Positions 46,806 through 54,973 of a stretch of DNA of 64,000 nt are shown piece by piece. Location of the stretch: assembly GCA_963752755.1 (NCBI GenBank), contig CAVVZJ010000014.1, positions 434,001 to 498,000 of the forward strand, given 5' to 3'. This DNA comes from CAVVZJ01 sp963752755 (GTDB taxonomy: Bacteria > Planctomycetota > Planctomycetia > Isosphaerales > Isosphaeraceae). The stretch's first letter is position 1; each line of letters starts with the position of its first letter. A model generated the notes under the pieces. The model did not search any database. It was not told the origin of the DNA and saw only the letters and a program-made list of their open reading frames with translations. A program made the position numbers and the translations under genes.

Positions 46806-47870
46806 TCAGTCCGAGCCGGCGTGACGGCCGTTGCCCAGGCGGCTGCGGAGGTAGGAGGCGCGGGCGATGTTGCGGTCGTCCACTTCCAGGTGGCGACCCT
46901 GGATCTTCTGGAGGTGCGCCGGCTGGGTGTGGATGAACAGCTCGTTAACCGTCGGGATCTCCAGGTCGTCGATCAGGCCGAGGTTGATCCCCATCCGGAC
47001 GCTGGAGAGCAGGTGCATCGTCTCCTCGCTGGAGATCGTGTGGGCCGTCTTGAGCACGCCATAAGCCCGGCTGACCTGGTCGTGCAGGTGCTGCCGGCGC
47101 TTCTCGATCAGGTCCTTGCGGGCCTTTCGCTCGTACTCGATGATCTGGGGGACGACGTCGTTGAGCGTCCGGATCAGCTCCAGCTCGCTCTTGCCGAGCG
47201 TCTGCTGGTTGGAGATCTGGTAGAAGTCGCCGAACGCCTGCGTGCCCTCGCCATAGAGGCCGCGGACGGCCAGGTTGATCTTGTGCAGGGCGCGGAAGAC
47301 CTTGTCGATGTCCTTCGTCTGCACCAGCGCCGGCAGGTGCAGCATCACGCCGACGCGAATGCCGGTGCCGACGTTCGTCGGGCAGGCGGTCAGGTAGCCG
47401 AGCTGGGAGCCGAAGGCGTAGTCGAGCGATTCTTCGAGGGCGTCGTCGAGCTTGTTGATCGACTCCCAGACGTCGTGCAAGGAGAGGCCGGAGTGCATGA
47501 CCTGGATGCGGAGGTGATCCTCCTCGTTGGTCATCACGGCGATGTTCTCGGCCGGCCCGATCGCGACGCCGCGCGGCCCCTCGGCCGACATCAGCTCGCG
47601 GCTGATGAGCTGCCGCTCGACGAGGAACTGGCGGTCGAGCGGGTTGAGGGCGTGAACGTCGAAGTAATTGAGCTTGAAGCCGCTGTCGGCGAAGGCGGAC
47701 TTGACCTCGCGCTCGATATCCGTCTTCTCCGCACGACTGGCGCGGTTGATGAACGGATAAGTGGCAAGGTTGCGGGCTAGCCGGATCCGCGAGCACATGA
47801 CGATGTCGCTCTCGGGGCCCTTGCCCCGGAGCCACTCGCCGGAAGTGTCTTTCAGTTCATCAAGGTTCAT
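46806..47870 (-). CDS. mcsB: Protein-arginine kinase
   Basis: 354 residues, phosphagen-kinase fold. It phosphorylates arginine on proteins, marking them for ClpCP degradation. Motifs: IVMCSRIRLARNLATYPF, VMTNEEDHLRIQVMHSGLSL (NEED), and the catalytic Cys loop in YLTACPTNVGTGIRVGVMLH. C-terminal ELELIRTLNDVVPQIIEYER and MHLLSSVRMGINLGLIDDLE match McsB. Its ATG overlaps the preceding mcsA-like stop by 4 bp (47867-47870). ctsR and clpC are not in the window. Confidence 0.92.
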   Translation of the reverse strand: MNLDELKDTSGEWLRGKGPESDIVMCSRIRLARNLATYPFINRASRAEKTDIEREVKSAFADSGFKLNYFDVHALNPLDRQFLVERQLISRELMSAEGPRGVAIGPAENIAVMTNEEDHLRIQVMHSGLSLHDVWESINKLDDALEESLDYAFGSQLGYLTACPTNVGTGIRVGVMLHLPALVQTKDIDKVFRALHKINLAVRGLYGEGTQAFGDFYQISNQQTLGKSELELIRTLNDVVPQIIEYERKARKDLIEKRRQHLHDQVSRAYGVLKTAHTISSEETMHLLSSVRMGINLGLIDDLEIPTVNELFIHTQPAHLQKIQGRHLEVDDRNIARASYLRSRLGNGRHAGSD

Positions 47871-48406
47871 GCGTCGGAATCCTTCTGGCGGATCTGGTCG
47901 CGGAGCCGGGCGGCCTCCTCATAGTCCTCGCGGGTGACGGCCTCGCGGAGGCGGGCCCGGAGCTGGAGCCAGCGGGTCGGGTCGTCCGGTCGTCGGCGGG
48001 GAACCTTGCCGACATGCCGCGAAGCGCCGTGGGCCCGGCGGATCAAGGGCAAGAGGCCGCGGTCGAACACCTCGTAATCGTGGGGGCAACCCAGCCGGCC
48101 CCCGGTGCGGAACTCCATGTATTTCAGGCCACAGATCGGGCAGGACCGCTGCGCCAGTTCGCCCACCAACTCACCAACGTGGGCCACGATCAGACCTTGC
48201 ACGACCACATCGAGCGCCAGATCGGGATTGGGCTTCGGCAAGGGGACGCCGGCCTTGCGGGCACAGGCGCCGCAGAGATGGAGCTCGCGGACCTCACCCT
48301 GGACCGACTCGGTCAGGTGGACCGTCGCCTCCTCCCGACATCGCTGGCACGTCATGGATAGGCCGTCCATCGGGTCCGACTCGGGGTGCCGGGATCGGCC
48401 ACTCAC
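47867..48406 (-). CDS. mcsA: McsA-like kinase activator, second paralog (UvrB/UvrC motif)
   Basis: 179 residues. Zinc-finger-like pairs CQRC ... HLCGAC and CPIC ... RLGCPHDYEVF, then a UvrB/UvrC-type helix pair at the C-terminus (LRARLREAVTREDYEEAARL). This is the McsA architecture (zinc repeats activating McsB). The ATG at 48406 overlaps the upstream paralog's stop (ATGA); in-frame ATG codons 12 and 17 residues later are alternatives. It directly precedes mcsB. Confidence 0.85.
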   Translation of the reverse strand: MSGRSRHPESDPMDGLSMTCQRCREEATVHLTESVQGEVRELHLCGACARKAGVPLPKPNPDLALDVVVQGLIVAHVGELVGELAQRSCPICGLKYMEFRTGGRLGCPHDYEVFDRGLLPLIRRAHGASRHVGKVPRRRPDDPTRWLQLRARLREAVTREDYEEAARLRDQIRQKDSDA

Positions 48407-48915
48407 CGGCCCGACTCCTGTTCGAGCGTCTTGATCTGGTCGCGAAGCTTGGCGGCCGTCTCGTAATCCTCGGCCGCCACGGCCCGCTTGAGCTTGTTGC
48501 GCAGGTCGATCAGTTCCGTCTGCTTCTGGCTGTTCAGGGGCGCCCGTCGCGGAACCTTACCGCAGTGCCGGGTCTCGTCGTGGATATTCTCCAGCAACGG
48601 CATCAACTCGTCGCGGAAGACCTCGTAATCGTGCGGGCAGCCCAGGCGGCCCGAGTTGCGGAACTCCAGAAAGGTGATCTGGCAAATCGGGCAGGTCTGG
48701 CGGTCGGCCGGCGAGGGCTCGCGCGACGCCTGGGCGGTCCCCTTCATCAAGCCCGCGGCCAGGTCGCTGACCGACGGCGCCGGCGGCTCCTCCGGCGGCG
48801 CCAGGTGCTGGCGGGCATGCTCGTCGCAGAAGTGGAACTCACGCGGCTTACCCCGCTCGATGTCGGTGATGTGGTAAGTCGCCGGTTTGGAGCACTTCTG
48901 GCATCGTTCCTTCAT
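48403..48915 (-). CDS. McsA-like kinase activator, first paralog (UvrB/UvrC motif)
   Basis: 170 residues from ATG 48915; a longer frame upstream lacks conservation. MKERCQKCSKPATYHITDIE begins the first zinc pair (CQKC ... FHFCDEHA). CPICQITFLEFRNSGRLGCP then HDYEVF is the second. LRNKLKRAVAAEDYETAAKL is the UvrB/UvrC motif. Parallel to the next gene in every block, so a tandem duplication. First gene of the three-gene coupled set ending in mcsB. Confidence 0.85.
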   Translation of the reverse strand: MKERCQKCSKPATYHITDIERGKPREFHFCDEHARQHLAPPEEPPAPSVSDLAAGLMKGTAQASREPSPADRQTCPICQITFLEFRNSGRLGCPHDYEVFRDELMPLLENIHDETRHCGKVPRRAPLNSQKQTELIDLRNKLKRAVAAEDYETAAKLRDQIKTLEQESGR

Positions 48916-49269
48916 CCCCGCTCTCCCGTCTCGAACCGCCTGCGCATGCCAGCGTGCTATCGACCCGGCCCGCGAACCCGGTCGTGGGTCCGGCCGATCG
49001 TCCCGGCCGATCGACGTGCCTGTTCCTTGGTTGGGGCCTTCACCAGTCCATTGTAATGCGGCCCCGGGTCCTGTCAAGCAACCGCGATGCCGTCGGCCGA
49101 CTCCGGATCGGTCGGCCGAGATGACTGCCTCTCTTCAACTTAGATCAAACCTCTGCCTGCCCGGGTGGTCACCCCGCGCTTGTCGGGGTGGGCGGGACGT
49201 TGCTAAGATCGACACTCCCCCCGACGCCGGGGATGACTCCGTTTCCTCGCCTCCTGGTGAGCCCGCCCG
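48916..49269. other. 354-bp divergent intergenic region between mcsA and trpE
   Basis: It must hold promoters for both directions. It has a small inverted repeat (GGCCGATCGTCCCGGCCGAT near 48991-49010). No CtsR-type operator was recognised. Confidence 0.4.
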
Positions 49270-50772
49270 ATGCCCCGACGACTCCGACCGAGCCTCGACG
49301 AGTTCCGCCGCCTGGCCGAGCAGTCGCCGTGCGTCCCGGTCTATCGCGAGCTGACCTCCGACGGCCTCACCCCCGTCTCGGCCTTCCGCAAGATGGCCCG
49401 GGGCGGCCTCGCCTTCCTCTTCGAGAGCGTCGTGGGCGGCGAGAAGGTCGGACGCTACAGCTTCCTTGGCTCCGAGCCGTACCTCCGGTTCGAGGCCAAG
49501 GGGGCCGACGTCCGTCTCTACCGAGGCGCCGAGCCCGAGCCCTTCGAGCGTTCGACCTCGGACGACCCCTTCAACGGGCTCCAGAAGCTGATCGAGGCCC
49601 GCCGCTCGGTCCATCTGCCCGGCCTTCCCCGCTTCTGCGGCGGGGCGGTCGGCTACGCCGCTTACGACTCGGTCCGCTACACCGAGCACCTCCCCGACGC
49701 CCCGCCCGACGACCGCGGCCTTCCCGACCTGGCCTTCGGCTTCTACGACCGGATGGTCGTCTTCGACCACATCCGCAAGACCGTTCTCGTGGTCGCCCAG
49801 GCCCGTTGCGCCGAGCTGGACGACCCGCAGGCCGCTTACGACGAGGCCGCGAGTCGGGTCGATGAGCTGGTCGCCCGCCTCGCCGCACCGGCACCCGAGC
49901 TGCCGCCAATCGACATCGACACCTCCGGCCCGGTCACGCTCCAGCCCCGCTCGAACTTCAGCCGCGAGCAGTACGAGGCCGTCGTCCGCCGCTGCCAGGA
50001 ATACATCAAGGCCGGCGACATCTTCCAGGTCGTGCCGAGCCAGCGATTCGCGGTCGAGACGAAGGCCGAACCGTTCGACATCTACCGCGTCCTCCGCGTG
50101 GTCAACCCGAGCCCCTTCCTCTTCTACCTGCCGTTCGACGGCTTCAGCCTCATCGGCTGCTCGCCCGAGATCCTGGTGCGGGTCGAGGACGGCAACGTCA
50201 CGATCCGCCCGATCGCCGGCACGCGACGCCGCGGCCGCGACGAGGCCGAGGACCGCGCCCTGGCCGAGGAACTGCTCGCCGACCCGAAGGAGCGGGCCGA
50301 GCACATCATGCTCGTGGACCTCGGCCGCAACGACGTCGGCCGTGTCTCCGAGACGGCCACCGTCCAGCTCACCGAGCTGATGGTCGTCGAGCGTTACTCC
50401 CACGTCATGCACATCACCTCGAACGTCAACGGCCGTCTCGCGCCGGGCAAGACCGCCTTCGACGCCCTCCGCGCCGGCCTGCCGGCCGGGACCGTCTCCG
50501 GCGCCCCGAAGGTTCGGGCGATGCAGATCATCGACGAGGTCGAGCCCGTCCGCCGCGGCCCCTACGCCGGCGCCGTCGGCTACATCGACTTCACCGGCAA
50601 CATGGATACCTGCATCGCCTTGCGGACCCTCGTCCTCCAGGGCCAGACTGCCTACATCCAGGCCGGCGGCGGCGTCGTCTTCGACAGCGTGCCCGCCGAC
50701 GAGTACGAGGAGACGGTCAACAAGGCCGGCGGGCTCCTGAAGGCCGTCGAGATCGCCGAGACGCAGCTCTGA
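49270..50772 (+). CDS. trpE: Anthranilate synthase component I
   Basis: 500 residues. Makes anthranilate from chorismate with ammonia or glutamine via TrpG. N-terminal VPVYRELTSDGLTPVSAFRK is the Trp-feedback region (L-x-S with T). The chorismate fold shows AGDIFQVVPSQRFAV, NPSPFLFYLPFDGFSLIGCS, RPIAGTRRRGRDEAEDRALA, HIMLVDLGRNDVGRVSETAT, GTVSGAPKVRAMQIIDEVEP and GYIDFTGNMDTCIALRTLVL. Complete. trpG is not adjacent. Confidence 0.93.
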   Translation: MPRRLRPSLDEFRRLAEQSPCVPVYRELTSDGLTPVSAFRKMARGGLAFLFESVVGGEKVGRYSFLGSEPYLRFEAKGADVRLYRGAEPEPFERSTSDDPFNGLQKLIEARRSVHLPGLPRFCGGAVGYAAYDSVRYTEHLPDAPPDDRGLPDLAFGFYDRMVVFDHIRKTVLVVAQARCAELDDPQAAYDEAASRVDELVARLAAPAPELPPIDIDTSGPVTLQPRSNFSREQYEAVVRRCQEYIKAGDIFQVVPSQRFAVETKAEPFDIYRVLRVVNPSPFLFYLPFDGFSLIGCSPEILVRVEDGNVTIRPIAGTRRRGRDEAEDRALAEELLADPKERAEHIMLVDLGRNDVGRVSETATVQLTELMVVERYSHVMHITSNVNGRLAPGKTAFDALRAGLPAGTVSGAPKVRAMQIIDEVEPVRRGPYAGAVGYIDFTGNMDTCIALRTLVLQGQTAYIQAGGGVVFDSVPADEYEETVNKAGGLLKAVEIAETQL

Positions 50773-50832
50773 CACCACCCTCGTTTGGACGGTCGCGGGC
50801 CGGAGTCCGGCCTCGGCCCGCGACCCCGCGAA

Positions 50833-52899
50833 TCACTCATCGCCGATCGGCACGGCGTCCACCTCGGCGCCGAGCGTGTTGTACCAGCCCCTCAGGCCAC
50901 CGAAGGCGGCCCGGGCCGACTCGCCGGCATCTTCGAGGACGATCGGCCTCGGAGCGACCAGTTCCGCGATCTCGGGCACGTCAAATCCCTCCAGCAGGCC
51001 GAAGCAGAAGGCTTCCGGACGGCTGGAATACTCGATTCCCGCCTCGATCACGTCCTGCTTGAGCGTGCCGGGCGGGTTGTGAAGCTCGACGGCCCCGATC
51101 GTCTCCGACTCCAGCACCGCGGCCGTCAGGGCGATCAAGCCCGTTCGCGGCCCGTCGGCGACCACGCGGACCGGCTGATCCTTCCCGCGACCCTGAACCC
51201 AGCGGGCCGTCGCGATGACCTGACCGGCCTGCACGCCGAGCGGTCGCTCGCCAACCGTTCCGATCAGCAAGGCGTACAGATAAGCCCGCTCCGCCACCTG
51301 GGCCTCGCCGAAGTAGAACGGATCGATCGCCACGACCCGATAGCCGTCCTTCAGGAGCGCCTCGGCCCGCATTCCCGCCGACTTCCGACCGGTGTCGGCC
51401 AGCAGAATCGCCGTGCCCTTGTCGGGTTCGCCGCGAGTCAGCTCGACGGCCGGCACGGTCCAGGCCGAGCCGATGCGGAGCTTCCACGAGACGGCCTTGA
51501 TCCCTTCCTTCTCCTCCTCGGCGGTCTTCTGCGCCGCCAGCGTATCGTCGTGGGGCCGGACGATCGAGCGAAGCTTCAACCGTCGCGCCTTCTGCCACGA
51601 TCCGGCCGCCTCGCGCCCTTCGGGACGTTGCGCGTCTCGCGGCAGAGACTTGCTGAGCTGGACGGAGATCTTGTGAAGATCGAGGTTGTCCTCCGGCAGT
51701 GCGACCTGGAGTTGCTCGGCGGTTTTCAATTCGCCTTCGCTGGGAATCTCCTCATCCTTGTACGACGCCTCATCCTTGTAGAAGTGATCGCCGAGCATGC
51801 GATAGAGGGCCTGGCGGTTGTCGAGTTCGTAGTTGTGTGTGCCGGGGTCCTCGTTGACGTGGTGCCGGAGGTTTGATTCCTTCCCGAAGAGGCGGAAGAT
51901 CGGGGTGGCCGCTTCGAGGAGGGGCGGCAGGGCGTGACCGGCGGCGAAGCAGCAGTTGTCTCTGGCGTTGAAGGTCAGGAGCGTGGGCCGCGGGGCCATC
52001 ATCGCGGTCAGGTGGGTGTAATCGACCACGGTGCCCAGGTCGCAGGGGGTCTGCTCGGAGTCGCCGAGGTCGGAGAGGTGATCCACGCGGGTCAAGAAGC
52101 TGGAATAGCCAGCGACGGGGTCCGTGAAGCGTAACGCGCGTTTCCAGGGGGCTGAAGAAGATCGTCTGCCAGCCGCCGCCCGAAAGCCCGGTGACGGCCA
52201 CCCGAGCCGGGTCGGCGTGCTCGAGTGAGAGGAGCACGTCGAGACCGCGCTTCATCGCGAGGTAATGCGTGGCGATCCCGCCGGCGCCGCAGAGGTCGAT
52301 GGCGTTGATAAGCCCGTGACGGAAGCCGTCAGTCCGGAGCTGTCCCATGCCGAACCACTCGACGTTCAAGGCGAGCATCCCGCGCTTGGCCTGATTGATG
52401 CAACGCAACTGCTTGTAGTCGGCGGCCTTTCCCTTGGCGTCGTGGCCGTTGACGTTCAGGACGACGGGCACCTCGTCCTTCGAGTTTCTCCGGCTCGTAG
52501 AGGAGAGCGGGAATCCAGAGCCCGGGGATCGCCTCGAAGCGGAGCTTCTTGATCCTGTAACCCGGACCGCCGTCGAGGGTATCCTGCCACTCGACCTTCG
52601 TCTTCGCATCACGCCAGGCCGCGGCCTGGCCGCGGAAGATGACGCGGGAGAAGACCTCCGAGCGGTAGCGGTCGGCCTGCTTCGTCCAGTCGTCGGCCGA
52701 CTGGACCTCCGGCATCCGGGGGATGCAGGGCCTCGGTGAAAGCCTGCACGTCGGCCATCGCCTGGCGCGGGCCGATGATCTCGCCGGCCAGGGCCTCGTC
52801 GACGGCCGACTTCGGCGGGTCCTCGGCGCGGGTCGTCGCGGCGGCCAGGCTCAGGAGAATGCCAGCCAGGGCGAGGAAGCTCGGTCGTTGGGGACGCAT
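50833..52899 (-). CDS. Secreted alpha/beta hydrolase (acetyl xylan esterase-like), three frameshifts
   Basis: ATG 52899 starts a signal peptide (RPSFLALAGILLSLAAATTR). Frames change near 52722, 52485 and 52140. Pieces include KLRFEAIPGLWIPALLYEPE, VPVVLNVNGHDAKGKAADYK, the nucleophile elbow in VAVTGLSGGGWQTIFFSPLE (G-x-S-x-G), and APRPTLLTFNARDNCCFAAG, where the acid usually lies. The C-terminal third repeats a hydrolase-like pattern (ATARWVQGRGKDQPVRVVAD, LVAPRPIVLEDAGES) that lacks a clear Ser. About 688 residues joined. Probably deacetylates plant or algal polysaccharide; the substrate is inferred. Confidence 0.68.
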
Positions 52900-52959
52900 G
52901 GGGGACTCCGGTGGGCGTTGTGGCGGGGGCAGTCGGTTCGCCACGGTGGGCGAGCCGCA

Positions 52960-54242
52960 TTACAACCCCCCAAACCACGACCGGCAAGCCCCCGCCGGGT
53001 GGTTCAGCCAGAACGTCCCAGGATCGGCGCGCCCGGGACGTTGCCGGGTCGGCGGGTCGGGCTTGTCGTAACCATAGCGACGGATCACGCTCTCCCAGCG
53101 CCGTTCGACCTCCGCCCGCTGCGGGTCGGTGAGCTCGTATCGATTGGTTCGATAGCCCGACTGCTCCGCAAGATACGATTCGAGCCTCGGCCGGACCCGC
53201 TCGAAGTCGCCCAGCTCCAGGTGCTCGTAAAGCTCCCGCATCCGGCCGATCGGGTCGGCGACCAGATCCTCGTAACGCAGCTCGAAGAACCGCGAGGGGG
53301 CCACCAGCGGACGGGTTTCCTCGATCTTCCGGTAGAGCCGCAGGAAGGTCCGATAGACCCGCTCCTCCAGACCCTCGAACCGCGGTCTCTGGAGTCCCTG
53401 GGCAGCATAAAGCGTCTTCCAGAGATGAATCGTGGAGGGAAAGACGACCCGCGGGTCGCGGACGAGGTGGATGAACCGCGCGTCCGGGAAAAGCTTCAGG
53501 AGGGTGCGGATCCGAAAGGAGTGCGTCGGCGACTTCAGGACCAGGCGGCCCGGACGGAGGTACGAGACGCGGCGCAGGAAGTCGAGGAACGTGCGAACCC
53601 AGGCGCTCGCGAGCCTTGACCGGCAGACGTTCCACGTCCTCAATCCCCTCCTCATGGTCGCGGCGGTTCGGGAACGCGATCGTCCGGTAAGGCGAGGGCT
53701 GGCCCAGGATGCAGAGGGCAAACTCGTCTTCCTGGGGACGGTCGAAGCCGACATCCATGTTATCCATCGGCCGGCGTGACGGCAGCAACCACTTCCAGCG
53801 ACGGAGAATACGCTCCGTGAGGAGAAAGTGATTCGGCTCGAAGCACTCACAGGTGTTCGGAAAGGTGTGCCGGTCGTCGAGGGTCAGCAGCTCATGCAGC
53901 CAGGTCGTGCCGGTCCTCCAGTGGCCAATCACAAAGATCGGCGCTTCCTGGATTTCGGTCCGTCTCCAGCTCCCCGCTCAGGAGCCGGCGCTCCAGAAAC
54001 CGCAAGACCGAATGGGACGACCCGACCACCAACATCAGCGCCGCGGTGTGCCACTGGAAGGGATGCACGGCGAACCGATGCCGCGCGAGCATCCGGGTCC
54101 ATGCTCCCAGCGTCATGCCGATCCAGATCCGCGCCGCCCACGTTCTTTCTCGCCTCCGCCCCGGGCGACCCCCCTCGGCCCCGAACGGACTCCGAACGGC
54201 GTTGCGGCTCGCCTCCGTCGTTTCTTCGATCGCCGTTGCCAT
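52960..54242 (-). CDS. Sulfotransferase family protein, two frameshifts
   Basis: Transfers sulfate from PAPS to a sugar or small molecule. ATG 54242. The frame shifts near 53960 and 53620. The PAPS 5'-phosphosulfate loop is IGHWRTGTTWLHELLTLDDR; the 3'-phosphate loop is ARFIHLVRDPRVVFPSTIHL; RFFELRYEDLVADPIGRM is the later conserved block. About 427 residues joined. The N-terminal ~70 residues are extra (RTWAARIWIGMTLGAWTRML), possibly a membrane or dimer segment. Planctomycetes carry many sulfatases and sulfotransferases. Confidence 0.78.
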
Positions 54243-54973
54243 GAGATTTTCGCCCTTCTTCAGAAATTACCGATTTTCTCCATTTTTACATACGCCGACG
54301 AAAACGACAAGTTGACGGTTGCAAGTGCCTTTGCCCGACCTTCGCAACCTTGCCTGATCGACGTCATCGCGTCCGACCGAACGGTTCCCGGCCACGCCCC
54401 GCTTTCTGCTTTCCTGGAATCCTGGGAACGGACCCCGACAGGCATGCCTAATCTGTGCTATAATTAACGCTAGCCCCCTGTCGATCCGGATGGCCCTGTC
54501 CTTCCTCGAATGTCGCGACGTCGCGATACCGCAGCGCGTCCTCCACCGCCGAACGAACTTCAAACTGGGCAAATTTGCTGCGCTATTCTTTGCCCTGATT
54601 GCAGTTCCGATCGTGGCTCCAGGGTCAACGAGAGCGTCCTCCCGGCGTTCCCATCCGTCTCGGAGGCGTCCCACGCGCGTCTCCAGCGCGTTGTCTGCAC
54701 GTCCTGGGACCGTACTGAAGATCCACAGGAGGCAAAACTAAGCGTTTCTCACCTTCCGATTGGATCGACCATGAACCGGTTCGCAGGAGCGGTTTTCTGA
54801 CCTGCCAGCGGATTCAGGAGAGCCTCCGAACTAGGAGTCGAACGTCGCGCCCGGTGATCCTCGCGATCGTTTGCGGATGACGTCTCGCGGATTGCCTGGA
54901 GTGCGGCCCGACCGTTAGACTGCGCCTGGCGAAGTCGTCGGCAGAACCCGCAAACGCGCTGGACCCGTCGCTC
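54243..54973. other. 731-bp gene-free region with one dispersed 17-mer
   Basis: It has an AT-rich start (54250-54310) and the fourth CGCCGAACGAACTTCAA copy at 54547-54563, preceded by GCGCGTCC as in the copies at 45658 and 45940. Short frames over it show no coding evidence. The end holds the promoter region of the 54974 gene. Confidence 0.55.
54547..54563. repeat. Dispersed 17-mer CGCCGAACGAACTTCAA, copy 4
   Basis: Exact core, followed by ACTGGGCAAATTTGC and not the AATGTAGCGGCG seen in copies 2 and 3, so similarity ends quickly on the 3' side. Confidence 0.7.
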
